From Flavobacteriales bacterium (GTDB taxonomy: Bacteria; Bacteroidota; Bacteroidia; Flavobacteriales; BACL11), in assembly GCA_002697505.1 (NCBI GenBank), contig NZWA01000013.1:1-22404 (forward strand): a DNA stretch of 22,404 nucleotides, read 5' to 3'. Each line of letters begins with the position of its first letter. Position 1 is the first letter of the stretch. Below are positions 1-5,637 of the stretch, piece by piece. The notes below the pieces were generated by a model, which had not been told where the DNA came from, made no database searches, and saw nothing but the letters and a program-made list of their open reading frames with translations. The position numbers and the translations under genes are program-made.

Positions 1-1
1 T

Positions 2-265
2 TCAAATCAAATCCCATTTGAATTACAAACAACACTAGAAAGTACATTTAATAAAGCAATGGGTACTAATGAAGATGGATATGAAAGATTAATTAAATTT
101 GCTTTAGAAAAAGTAATAGATCATGTTGAAGCAACTCCTGAAGATGAATACACACCATTAACAAAGGAAATGTTTGATTTTGAGTCTGAATTTGAAGATG
201 AAGAAGATTATGGAGATTTTGATGATTACTATGATGATGAAGAAGATGATGACTATTATCAATAA
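2..265 (+). CDS. C-terminal end of an acidic phage protein (partial)
   Basis: The reading frame is open from the first complete codon at base 2, so the gene starts before the window and 87 residues are visible. An internal ATG at 59 is not needed as a start. The visible part begins with a helical-looking, mixed-charge stretch and ends in a low-complexity tail of Asp, Glu and Tyr (final residues DDEEDDDYYQ). Acidic tails of this kind occur on several nucleic-acid-handling phage proteins as protein-docking segments, but nothing here identifies the family. Its stop overlaps the start of the next gene (TAATG), so the two are translationally coupled. Function unknown; the reading frame itself is secure. 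Confidence 0.75.
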   Translation, partial: SNQIPFELQTTLESTFNKAMGTNEDGYERLIKFALEKVIDHVEATPEDEYTPLTKEMFDFESEFEDEEDYGDFDDYYDDEEDDDYYQ

Positions 266-423
266 TGCCTAAGAAAAGAAAATTAAATAGTAAAAATCCT
301 AAATACTGGCCAGTTGATAAAACTGAACAGCCTATCGTTGAAAGAGAATTAATTAATGTAATTTTAATTCCTGATGGGAAAAAAGTAAGAAAAGTACCTG
401 TGTACGCTGCTTTTGAAAAATAA
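265..423 (+). CDS. Small basic hypothetical protein, 52 aa
   Basis: The start ATG shares bases with the stop of the upstream acidic gene (TAATG). The protein opens with a basic run (MPKKRKLNSK), continues through a Pro/Trp segment (NPKYWPVDK), and ends in a short strand-like region (ELINVILIPDGKKVRKVPVY). No membrane segment, signal peptide or known motif is visible. The codon use matches the neighbours and the tight coupling supports a real gene. It is the last gene of its operon, because a hairpin and promoter P1 follow within about 25 bases of its stop. I do not recognise the family. Confidence 0.65.
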   Translation: MPKKRKLNSKNPKYWPVDKTEQPIVERELINVILIPDGKKVRKVPVYAAFEK

Positions 424-447
424 TTAAAATTTACTGAAGACTTCCGC

Positions 448-476
448 AAAGGGGTTTGGCTTAGCCAGATCCCTTT
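448..476 (+). terminator. Stem-loop overlapping promoter P1 (candidate terminator or operator)
   Basis: Bases 448-460 pair with 464-476 around a TTA loop. Eleven of 13 pairs are Watson-Crick and the other two are G-U only when the + strand is the RNA (454 with 470, 456 with 468), which favours a structure in transcripts arriving from upstream. It lies 25 bases after a stop codon, where an operon end is expected. It is followed by CGTATATTTA rather than a pure T tract, so a classical intrinsic terminator is not certain. The stem swallows the -33 box of P1. It may instead work as a DNA operator. Confidence 0.5.
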
Positions 477-486
477 CGTATATTTA
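455..486 (+). promoter_or_regulatory. Promoter P1, Bacteroidota-type -33/-7
   Basis: TTTG at 455-458 and TATATTTA at 479-486 are separated by 20 bases, matching the Bacteroidota housekeeping layout (-33 TTTG, -7 TAnnTTTG). The core is preceded by TTTCG as in the sister promoters. An upstream GACTTCCGC at 439-447 recurs at the same distance before P7. Expected transcription start is about 6-7 bases after 486, giving a leader of roughly 20-25 bases before the ATG at 516. It should drive the ligase operon. Confidence 0.75.
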
Positions 487-515
487 CCCCGTAAATAATA
501 AAAACAATAAAGGTT

Positions 516-851
516 ATGCTAAACACACAAACAGTTAAAAATTTCAGAGATGATTTCCAAACAGCAATTTTCGGATTAGAAAAGCAATATGGTGTTCAAA
601 TTTCATTAGGTACAATTAGGTTTGATAAAGATCATTTAAGAACTAAAATGACAGCTCGAGTTGGTGAGCCAGGTCAAAGAATTAAAAAAGAAGAATTTAA
701 AGTAGGTGATATTGTGAACATTGTTCATAAAAAAATGGATCCTACAAGAGAATTTAGAGTAATCAAAATCATGCAGAAAAATATTAAGGTTGAAAGTATG
801 TCTGGTATTGAACAACTTAGAGTTTCTCCAAGTCTATTAAAAAAAGCTTAG
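516..851 (+). CDS. Conserved-looking phage protein of unknown function, 111 aa
   Basis: First gene behind promoter P1, with the start context AAAGGTTATG that marks promoter-proximal genes here. The N-terminal half (about residues 1-50) looks helical (TVKNFRDDFQTAIFGLEKQY). The C-terminal half (about 62-105) looks like a small beta barrel of SH3 type, with FKVGDIVNIVHKK followed by REFRVIKIMQKNIKVES. That pattern occurs in small nucleic-acid or protein-binding domains. It is separated from the ligase start by a single base, so a role alongside DNA metabolism is plausible but unproven. I believe similar proteins occur in other marine T4-like phages, from memory only. Confidence 0.7.
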   Translation: MLNTQTVKNFRDDFQTAIFGLEKQYGVQISLGTIRFDKDHLRTKMTARVGEPGQRIKKEEFKVGDIVNIVHKKMDPTREFRVIKIMQKNIKVESMSGIEQLRVSPSLLKKA

Positions 852-852
852 T

Positions 853-2130
853 ATGGAGATATTAAGAGGATTTGTAAATGACATGCGTGCTACGAGTAGT
901 AGCACGCAAAAAGTTGCGATTATAGCGCAAAGTGATGCGTTTATACATAAGGTATTAGAATATACATATAACCCCTTCAAACAGTATTTTGTCACAGGTA
1001 AAACGTGTAGGAAGAATTCTAATTTATTTAAGTATAATACTTATCAAACTATATTTGAGTTATTAGATGACTTAAGTAGTAGAAAAATTACAGGACATGA
1101 TGCAATTGCTGCTGTAAATGGTTTTCTTATAGCTACTTGTAATAGTGTTAAAGAACAAGAATTAGTTTTAAGTATTATTGATAAAGATCTTAAAATTAGA
1201 GCAGGAGATAAAGTTATTAATAAAGCAGTTCCTGGTTTAATTCCTACGTTTTCAGTTGCATTAGCTCAAGAATATAAAGGTAAATGTGATTGGGATGATA
1301 GATGGTATGCTTCAAGAAAATTAGATGGAGTTAGATGTTTGGCTGTGGTAGATCAAAATGGAGATTGTACATTATATTCTAGAATGGGTAAAGAATTAAC
1401 TACTTTAAATAGAGTAAAAGAAGCTATTGAAAATACAGGTATTGTTAATTATGTTTTTGATGGTGAAATATGTTTAATGGATGAAAATGGTAATGAAGAT
1501 TTTCAGGGTGTTATGAAACAACTTAGACGTAAAGATCATCAAATTGAAAATCCTATATTTATGATATTTGATATGATTCATAGATGGGAGTTTAATCAAA
1601 AGAAAGGTGATACTCCATTAACTGAAAGATTACGTGCTTTAAGAGCTTGGCAAGGTGGTAGGTTTACAGATACATCAGTATTACGTTATGTAGATCAATT
1701 CCAAATAAATGATGATGATCATTTTGAAACATGGAATAAATTATCAGCTGAAAAAGGTTGGGAAGGATTTATGTTACGTAAAAATGTAGGTTATGAAGGT
1801 AAACGTAGTAAAAACCTAGTTAAAGTTAAAAAATTCCATGATGCTGAGTATGAAGTATTAGGTTGGGATGTTGATACACATGAAGTAGTTAGAGATGGTA
1901 AATCAGAATCTATGACTATGTTATCACAAGTGTGGATTGAGCACAAAGGTTATTTAGTAAAAGTAGGTAGTGGATTTACTCAAGAGCAGCGTTTGCAATA
2001 TATGGATGGTTCTATTGTAGGAAAAACAATAACTGTACAATATTTTGAGGAAACTGCAAATCAAGAAGGTGGGATAAGTTTAAGATTTCCTACAGTAAAA
2101 ATAATACACGGAGAAAAAAGAGAATTATGA
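853..2130 (+). CDS. ATP-dependent DNA ligase
   Basis: Seals nicks in double-stranded DNA using ATP, through an enzyme-adenylate on lysine; in T4-like phages this serves replication, recombination and repair. All nucleotidyltransferase motifs are visible: motif I KLDGVR with the adenylated Lys at residue 156, motif III YVFDGEI (Glu205), motif IV EGFMLRK (304-310) and motif V LVKVKKF (322-328). A C-terminal OB-fold region follows (VWIEHKGYLVKVGSGFT). The 150-residue N-terminal part is helical, as in T4 gp30-type ligases. Length (425 aa) lies between T7 (359) and T4 (487) ligases. The start lies one base after the previous stop and the stop overlaps the next gene (ATGA). The family call is secure; equivalence to T4 gene 30 is inferred. 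Confidence 0.95.
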   Translation: MEILRGFVNDMRATSSSTQKVAIIAQSDAFIHKVLEYTYNPFKQYFVTGKTCRKNSNLFKYNTYQTIFELLDDLSSRKITGHDAIAAVNGFLIATCNSVKEQELVLSIIDKDLKIRAGDKVINKAVPGLIPTFSVALAQEYKGKCDWDDRWYASRKLDGVRCLAVVDQNGDCTLYSRMGKELTTLNRVKEAIENTGIVNYVFDGEICLMDENGNEDFQGVMKQLRRKDHQIENPIFMIFDMIHRWEFNQKKGDTPLTERLRALRAWQGGRFTDTSVLRYVDQFQINDDDHFETWNKLSAEKGWEGFMLRKNVGYEGKRSKNLVKVKKFHDAEYEVLGWDVDTHEVVRDGKSESMTMLSQVWIEHKGYLVKVGSGFTQEQRLQYMDGSIVGKTITVQYFEETANQEGGISLRFPTVKIIHGEKREL

Positions 2131-2294
2131 TAGAATTTTTAAAACATTTATTTGGATTTTGTGGTGAACATTGGCACCCAAATGTATTTACTTTAGCAGC
2201 TTCAGTTCCAATTATTGGACCAGCTATTTACTATGTTAAATGTAAGTGTGGAGGTTGGTTTAAACATAAAAAGAATTGTAAACATAAAAATTAA
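2127..2294 (+). CDS. Small membrane/Cys-containing protein, 55 aa
   Basis: The ATG overlaps the ligase stop (ATGA), which is strong evidence of coupling. The N-terminus (MIEFLKHLFGFCGEHWHP) is amphipathic with Cys12 and two His. One hydrophobic, probably membrane-spanning stretch follows at about residues 20-37 (FTLAASVPIIGPAIYYV). The tail is basic and contains three Cys (KCKCGG, then NCKHK) and several His. The Cys/His pattern could bind zinc or another metal, though the spacing is not a standard finger. Together with several other one-helix proteins in this window it may act at the host inner membrane. Function unknown. Confidence 0.65.
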   Translation: MIEFLKHLFGFCGEHWHPNVFTLAASVPIIGPAIYYVKCKCGGWFKHKKNCKHKN

Positions 2295-2298
2295 TAAT

Positions 2299-2445
2299 AT
2301 GTGCATGTCAGGAATACATTATGAAATTGAAGATGAGGTTTGGGAAGAGGAATTATACCAAAAAAGAGTTGACGAGTTAAAAGTTAATAATAAATTAATC
2401 TGTAAATACTCAGGACTTCCTTCAATTTGGGCTTATGAAAAATAA
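2299..2445 (+). CDS. Small hypothetical protein, 48 aa
   Basis: A longer frame reaches back to 2215, but that start would lie deep inside the preceding coupled gene. I therefore choose the ATG at 2299, four bases after that gene's stop; an ATG at 2305 is also possible. The protein is acidic and helical at first (HYEIEDEVWEEELYQKRVDE) and ends with KYSGLPSIWAYEK. No motif or membrane segment. Its end overlaps the next gene by 11 bases, so it belongs to the ligase-mgsA operon. Function unknown. Confidence 0.55.
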   Translation: MCMSGIHYEIEDEVWEEELYQKRVDELKVNNKLICKYSGLPSIWAYEK

Positions 2446-2911
2446 AGTATTAGATTATATTAAAAATGTATTAGAAGTACCAAGAGATGAATATAATGGT
2501 ATGCCTGTTTGTCCTTTTGCTAAACAAGAAAGAGAAACTGATAATATTTACATAGATAATATAACTACTAAAAATGATTTTATTATTTGCATGCATAAAT
2601 TTATTAAATCAGGTAAAAACTCAGCTGTGTTTATTCAAGAACATGCTGAAATGGATGAAAGGGATACTAAACGTTATCAACATTTTTTAAATAAAGTATT
2701 AGAAGCATCAGATCAAAGTAATTGGAAAGCATTATGTATTAATCCTAATGATAAATTAGAAGTGGATGGTTTTAATGCTAGAGCATTAGCTCCTTGTTTT
2801 TTAGTTTTGATAAATAATTTAGAGGACATAAATTCAGCTCATAAAACTATTTTAAATACTAAATACTTTGATAAAATGGATGGTAAATATAAAAAATATT
2901 TAGGTGTATGA
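2435..2911 (+). CDS. Hypothetical protein with CPFA motif, 158 aa
   Basis: Overlaps the gene before by 11 bases and the methylglyoxal synthase gene after by four (ATGA), so it is coupled to both. The sequence opens with a helix, then VPRDEYNGMPVCPFAKQE; a conserved-looking NGMPVCPFA segment is the most recognisable piece. Later strand-like segments are SAVFIQEH and ALAPCFLVLINN, and the end is basic (KMDGKYKKYLGV). It looks like a compact soluble alpha/beta protein. Three Cys are present (in CPF, IICM and ALCIN). I cannot name the family. Its overlap with mgsA makes a shared metabolic role worth considering. Confidence 0.7.
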   Translation: MKNKVLDYIKNVLEVPRDEYNGMPVCPFAKQERETDNIYIDNITTKNDFIICMHKFIKSGKNSAVFIQEHAEMDERDTKRYQHFLNKVLEASDQSNWKALCINPNDKLEVDGFNARALAPCFLVLINNLEDINSAHKTILNTKYFDKMDGKYKKYLGV

Positions 2912-3279
2912 AATTAGCTGTAATTGCACATGATGGTAAGAAAGCAGATATGGTTTCTTTTGTAATGAAACGAATGAATTTCTTTAAAAGAGATGATGTT
3001 GAATTAGTTGGAACAGGTACAACAGGTACTATGATTCAACATGCAGGATTAAAAGTTGACTTAGTTGCATCTGGACCAATGGGAGGTGATGCTCAAATTG
3101 GTGCTATGGTAACTGAAGGTGAAATTGATGGTGTTATATTTTTTAGGGATCCTTTAGATAAACACCCTCATGATGTTGATATTAGTATGTTGTTGAGATT
3201 ATGTGATGTGCATGATATTCCTTTAGCAACTAATTATAAATCAGCTCATATAATAATTAAATATTTTAAAAATAAATAA
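2908..3279 (+). CDS. mgsA: Methylglyoxal synthase
   Basis: Converts dihydroxyacetone phosphate to methylglyoxal plus phosphate. The signature residues of the family align: AHD at 7-9, the phosphate-binding GTGTTGT at 35-41, GPMGGD ending in Asp61 (E. coli Asp71), FFRDP with Asp81 (Asp91), His88 (His98) and Asp91 (Asp101). At 123 residues it is shorter than E. coli MgsA (152). It lacks the N-terminal lead and most of the C-terminal tail after ATNYKSAHIII but keeps the whole active site. The start overlaps the upstream gene and the stop overlaps the next. Its presence in a phage suggests redirection of host glycolysis or phosphate release; that is inference. Confidence 0.92.
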   Translation: MKLAVIAHDGKKADMVSFVMKRMNFFKRDDVELVGTGTTGTMIQHAGLKVDLVASGPMGGDAQIGAMVTEGEIDGVIFFRDPLDKHPHDVDISMLLRLCDVHDIPLATNYKSAHIIIKYFKNK

Positions 3280-3731
3280 TGAAAGTACCCAAAAAACCAA
3301 GTGGTAGGCGAGCAATGCCTTTTTATTGGTGGAGACGTTTTAAATCACATAAAAATTTACCTTACAAAGCAAGATTATTAGATAAAATTACAAATGGTGA
3401 TTTTGATCCAACCCCATTTTTTCAAGAAGCAGAGTGGGAATTACATTGGATGAAAGAAGAACAAGATGATTTTAAAGATAATTATAAAGGTAATTTAGAT
3501 GAAATAGAACAAGATATTCGTTATCTTGAAATTGAATTAAGAGCTAGAAAACGTTATAATAAGTTATATGAAGACGGAATGAAAGATGAAGCTGATAGAA
3601 TGGATAGATTAGTTAATAATTTCAGTAAACATTTTAAAGTTAATAGAAGTAAAATGCATGATATTGTTTATAGTTTTGATGGTACTATTTTAGAATTATA
3701 TAGATTTATGCAAAAAGATTTGGTTACCTGA
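3279..3731 (+). CDS. Hypothetical charged helical protein, 150 aa
   Basis: Starts on the last base of the mgsA stop (TAATG) and is the last gene of the P1 operon; its 3' end contains the -33 box of promoter P2. The N-terminus is basic and aromatic (KPSGRRAMPFYWWRRFKS), then the protein becomes acidic with long helices, including a likely coiled coil at about residues 65-100 (EEQDDFKDNYKGNLDEIEQD and following). The end is helical and hydrophobic in spacing (DIVYSFDGTILELYRFM). No enzymatic motif is visible. It may be a structural or regulatory factor. I do not recognise the family. Confidence 0.7.
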   Translation: MKVPKKPSGRRAMPFYWWRRFKSHKNLPYKARLLDKITNGDFDPTPFFQEAEWELHWMKEEQDDFKDNYKGNLDEIEQDIRYLEIELRARKRYNKLYEDGMKDEADRMDRLVNNFSKHFKVNRSKMHDIVYSFDGTILELYRFMQKDLVT

Positions 3732-3750
3732 GAAAGGGTTCGTATATTTA
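3719..3750 (+). promoter_or_regulatory. Promoter P2, Bacteroidota-type -33/-7
   Basis: TTTG at 3719-3722 and TATATTTA at 3743-3750, 20 bases apart, with the shared GGGTTCG extension before the -7 box. The -33 box lies inside the last codons of the upstream gene. The leader of roughly 35 bases ends in AAAGGTTATG at 3784-3793. It should drive the small-gene run from 3791 to about 5044. Confidence 0.75.
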
Positions 3751-3790
3751 CCCTGTAAATAGGGTTAGAGCCCAATAAATAATAAAGGTT

Positions 3791-4060
3791 ATGATGAATA
3801 AAGAAATGATTAATGAATTGGTTGGTTATGAAGGTAAGCAGTTTAGTGATAACTTTAGTAATACAAATAGTAGTTTGTGTTTAAAAGTTGATGCTGAGAA
3901 CGACACTGTGTATTACCAGGAGTGTTATAGTCAGTATGGTAATTTTACTGGTAAGAATATTAAGGGTGAAAAACGTACTGATGAGCTTCGTCACCCACGT
4001 ACAGGTCTTAAAACAATGACCTTACACCAATTTTATGGTGCTGCAATTGGTTGGATTTAA
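3791..4060 (+). CDS. Hypothetical protein, 89 aa
   Basis: First gene behind P2. The ATG at 3791 directly follows AAAGGTT, so I prefer it to the second ATG at 3794. The protein is polar with a strand-rich middle (SLCLKVDAENDTVYYQECYS) and ends GAAIGWI. It carries two Cys but no metal-binding spacing, and no membrane segment. It resembles the small single-domain proteins common in T4-like phage early regions. No family recognised. Five bases separate its stop from the next small gene. Confidence 0.65.
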   Translation: MMNKEMINELVGYEGKQFSDNFSNTNSSLCLKVDAENDTVYYQECYSQYGNFTGKNIKGEKRTDELRHPRTGLKTMTLHQFYGAAIGWI

Positions 4061-4064
4061 TTAA

Positions 4065-4169
4065 ATGGAAGTTATGTTAGAAGTAAATATTATAGAAGTT
4101 ATTAATTTAATACTAGTTAGTATTATATTAGGAATGGTAGTTGGAAGCGGAATTAGTTTTAAAAAATAA
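4065..4169 (+). CDS. Tiny one-helix membrane protein, 34 aa
   Basis: A short frame between two coupled genes. ATGs at 4065 and 4074 are in frame; the second has the AAGTTATG context typical of this phage and would give 31 residues. Nearly the whole protein is one hydrophobic helix (INLILVSIILGMVVGSGI), preceded by acidic residues and followed by a short basic end (SFKK), which predicts an N-out/C-in inner-membrane peptide. The next gene starts five bases after its stop. The position and compact fit support a real gene, though its length leaves doubt. Confidence 0.5.
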   Translation: MEVMLEVNIIEVINLILVSIILGMVVGSGISFKK

Positions 4170-4173
4170 AGTT

Positions 4174-4500
4174 ATGTCTAAGTTTACAAGTTGTTTAAAT
4201 AAAGGATTCCAAATGGAATTTGAAAATGGATTTAGGATCTCTGTTCAGTGGGGTATAGGTAATTACTGTGCTGTTAGAGAAATAGATGCATATGGTACTC
4301 CCCCAAAACAAGATTACTGGGAATCAGCAAGTGCTGAAATTGCTGTATTTGATGGTGATTCAAGGTTTATTGATATAAGAGAAGATGATATGGTTGCTGG
4401 ATGGTTGTCAACTGACACTGTAGCTAAAGTAATTGCTATTGTGAGTTCAGCTAAAACATCAAATGAAATAAGTAAAAAATGTCAAGCACTTAATTTATAA
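4174..4500 (+). CDS. Hypothetical protein, 108 aa
   Basis: A longer frame starts at 4141, but I choose the ATG at 4174 because it has the AAAGTTATG context and begins just after the preceding stop. The product has a beta-rich N-terminal half (FQMEFENGFRISVQWGIGNY) and a C-terminal helix (STDTVAKVIAIVSSAKTSNE). The phrase FENGFRISVQWGIGNYC looks like a small conserved phage domain that I have seen in marine T4-like phages, from memory only. There is no catalytic pattern. Two bases separate it from the next gene. Confidence 0.65.
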   Translation: MSKFTSCLNKGFQMEFENGFRISVQWGIGNYCAVREIDAYGTPPKQDYWESASAEIAVFDGDSRFIDIREDDMVAGWLSTDTVAKVIAIVSSAKTSNEISKKCQALNL

Positions 4501-4502
4501 AA

Positions 4503-4718
4503 ATGGCTAAATACCAAGATTTAAATAAGGAAATGCTTCGTATGATGACTATAACTGAAAGGTTTAATTACATAGCATATAAAAAGCGAATGGCAATGGA
4601 GTTAAAAAAGGATCCTAGAACCAAACAATGGGTAGATGAGGATAATGATGAGTGGGATGGATGGAATGACGGTAGTGATAATTCCAGCGGTGACGGAGAA
4701 GATTCAAATGAGTATTAA
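4503..4718 (+). CDS. Small protein with acidic tail, 71 aa
   Basis: Starts two bases after the previous stop (TAAAAATG). The first 45 residues are basic and helical (LRMMTITERFNYIAYKKRMA), and the rest is an acidic, Ser/Gly/Trp-containing disordered tail (DEWDGWNDGSDNSSGDGEDS). A basic helix joined to an acidic tail can bind nucleic acid or a host regulator, but nothing specific is visible. Function unknown. Confidence 0.6.
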   Translation: MAKYQDLNKEMLRMMTITERFNYIAYKKRMAMELKKDPRTKQWVDEDNDEWDGWNDGSDNSSGDGEDSNEY

Positions 4719-4734
4719 TTAAAATTACCTAACG

Positions 4735-4896
4735 ATGACTGAAGGTTTATTGGGTCTTATTGGTGTTGTTGTGTTATTTATTTTAACATTTGTGTGGTGT
4801 GTAGCGGAGGAGTATTTTAAGAAAAAAGCTAAACGCAAGTATGACAAGCAAATGTCCAAGTATGACACGTGGAAGAAATGGACTAATAGTATATGA
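4735..4896 (+). CDS. Small membrane protein, 53 aa
   Basis: The ATG at 4735 lies 16 bases after the preceding stop. Residues about 4-25 form one hydrophobic helix (LLGLIGVVVLFILTFVWCVA). A strongly basic cytoplasmic-looking tail with regular Lys/Tyr/Trp follows (KKKAKRKYDKQMSKYDTWKK). The layout is N-terminal anchor plus cytoplasmic amphipathic tail. Candidate roles are superinfection exclusion, lysis timing or membrane takeover, none shown. Its end overlaps the next frame by 35 bases. Confidence 0.6.
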   Translation: MTEGLLGLIGVVVLFILTFVWCVAEEYFKKKAKRKYDKQMSKYDTWKKWTNSI

Positions 4897-5044
4897 ACAA
4901 CTAGTGAGGGGGAATATAAACCAAAACACACCCTATGTTAACCCCTTTTCCCCGCGCCTCCAACCCTTACCTATAGGAACGAGTATATATTACGAACCGC
5001 AAAGTAAACGCGTTGTTCGCGACTATTCACAAAGGCATGTGTAA
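4862..5044 (+). CDS. Tyr/Pro-rich small protein, 60 aa
   Basis: The frame is open from an ATG at 4841, but the ATG at 4862 reduces the overlap with the membrane-protein gene to 35 bases and is preferred. The product is rich in Pro, Tyr, Arg and Asn (NPFSPRLQPLPIGTSIYY) with no hydrophobic core, and looks extended or disordered. Codon use differs from the neighbours: CCC, CGC, CCG and AGG are frequent, whereas flanking genes favour A/T third bases. That suggests a separate origin or overlapping constraints. The -33 box of P3 begins six bases after its stop. Confidence 0.45.
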   Translation: MTRGRNGLIVYEQLVRGNINQNTPYVNPFSPRLQPLPIGTSIYYEPQSKRVVRDYSQRHV

Positions 5045-5049
5045 AATGG

Positions 5050-5081
5050 CTTGGAAAATGAAAAAAGGGTTTGTATATTTA
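5050..5081 (+). promoter_or_regulatory. Promoter P3, Bacteroidota-type (weaker)
   Basis: CTTG at 5050-5053 and TATATTTA at 5074-5081, with the constant 20-base gap, preceded by GGGTTTG in place of GGGTTCG. The expected start is about base 5087, only a few bases before the ATG at 5090. The transcript would therefore be nearly leaderless or largely non-coding, and would carry the hairpin at 5251-5311. Confidence 0.55.
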
Positions 5082-5089
5082 AGTAAGAT

Positions 5090-5227
5090 ATGGTAAAGTC
5101 GCGTGTAGGTGCGGTGGAGTGGGTGATTGCGTGTTATGAGCATGCATTGGTGGTGCAGAATACGACGGTAGGGAGGCATACACCAGTACCTAAGCCGTAC
5201 CGTTTACCTTACTATAAGTTATTGTAG
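5090..5227 (+). CDS. Possible small protein, 45 aa
   Basis: A short frame immediately downstream of promoter P3. It begins with a mildly hydrophobic stretch (VGAVEWVIACYEHALVVQ) and ends Pro/Tyr-rich (HTPVPKPYRLPYYKLL), echoing the composition of the gene before it. Its codons are G+C-richer than the rest of the window (GTG, GCG, ACG, CGT). Only about three bases separate the predicted transcription start from its ATG, so either it is translated leaderless or the transcript has another role. Existence is uncertain. Confidence 0.4.
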   Translation: MVKSRVGAVEWVIACYEHALVVQNTTVGRHTPVPKPYRLPYYKLL

Positions 5228-5585
5228 TATTATTTATTTATTATTTATGTAGTACCTTGTGTAGGGGTGGTTAGTACTTTGTACGTAACTATCCCTACCG
5301 TTGTTGGTACTGGATAATATATTCTCACCGCTATATCCCTTACACATGCATATAATATTTTTGCCGCCGTACCGCGTACGCACGTAATAATTACCCACGG
5401 ATAGCCGCCGTCCATCGGGCGTGTATATGCGCAAAAAAAGTTTTAGCTGTCTTTATGGTTCGAAAACGATCTTAAATCATCGATTGTATATAAGGATATA
5501 TATGGGTAAAGGGATTAAAATTTATGATATGTGGATTCTTTTTTTTAAAAAAATTTTGATTATCGATAAAATATATACGGAGATA
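5228..5585 (+). other. Gene-poor segment with structured RNA and a weak minus-strand frame
   Basis: No convincing + strand gene is present. The segment holds the hairpin at 5251-5311, a G+C-rich stretch at 5361-5430 with repeated CCGCCG and CGTACG, and a T8-A7 run at 5539-5553. The only sizeable frame is on the minus strand (5434 down to 5234, 66 residues). It needs a TTG start, has no ATG and no recognisable promoter, and would be the only minus-strand gene, so I do not call it. The 5420-5618 + frame runs through promoter P4 and is not credible. Confidence 0.55.
5251..5311 (+). ncRNA. Strong two-part stem-loop, candidate structured RNA
   Basis: The inner stem pairs 5261-5277 with 5281-5298 around a TTT loop: 17 pairs with one bulged G at 5285. 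The outer stem pairs AGTACC (5251-5256) with GGTACT (5306-5311) across an asymmetric internal loop. Two pairs of the inner stem (67 with 92, 69 with 90, in 52xx numbering) are G-U in + strand RNA but would be C-A mismatches in minus-strand RNA, so the structure belongs to a + transcript such as one from P3. No T tract follows, so it is not a typical intrinsic terminator. It could be a small RNA, a processing or stability element, or a replication-related structure. Confidence 0.5.
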
Positions 5586-5617
5586 TTTGGAGAAGCGAGA
5601 AAGGGTTCGTATATTTA
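5586..5617 (+). promoter_or_regulatory. Promoter P4, Bacteroidota-type -33/-7
   Basis: TTTG at 5586-5589 and TATATTTA at 5610-5617, 20 bases apart, with AAGGGTTCG before the -7 box. The expected start near 5623 leaves a leader of about 15 bases ending in AAAGTTATG at 5632-5640. Confidence 0.75.
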
Positions 5618-5637
5618 GGTATATTAAAATTAAAGTT

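Noticed and set aside
93..449. Minus-strand frame of 118 codons at the left end
   Set aside because: It lies opposite two coupled + strand genes, is Leu/His-rich from reversed acidic codons and has no start signal.
5036..5095. Tiny frame MCKMAWKMKKG
   Set aside because: Nineteen residues, overlaps promoter P3, and ends at 5095; coding by chance.
5234..5434. Minus-strand frame of 66 codons
   Set aside because: Needs a TTG start, no promoter visible, would be the only minus-strand gene, and the hairpin inside it has G-U pairs favouring + strand RNA. Kept only as an oddity.
5421..5618. Plus-strand frame of 65 codons
   Set aside because: It passes through promoter P4, has low-complexity Phe/Lys/Ile content from the T8-A7 run and no start context.
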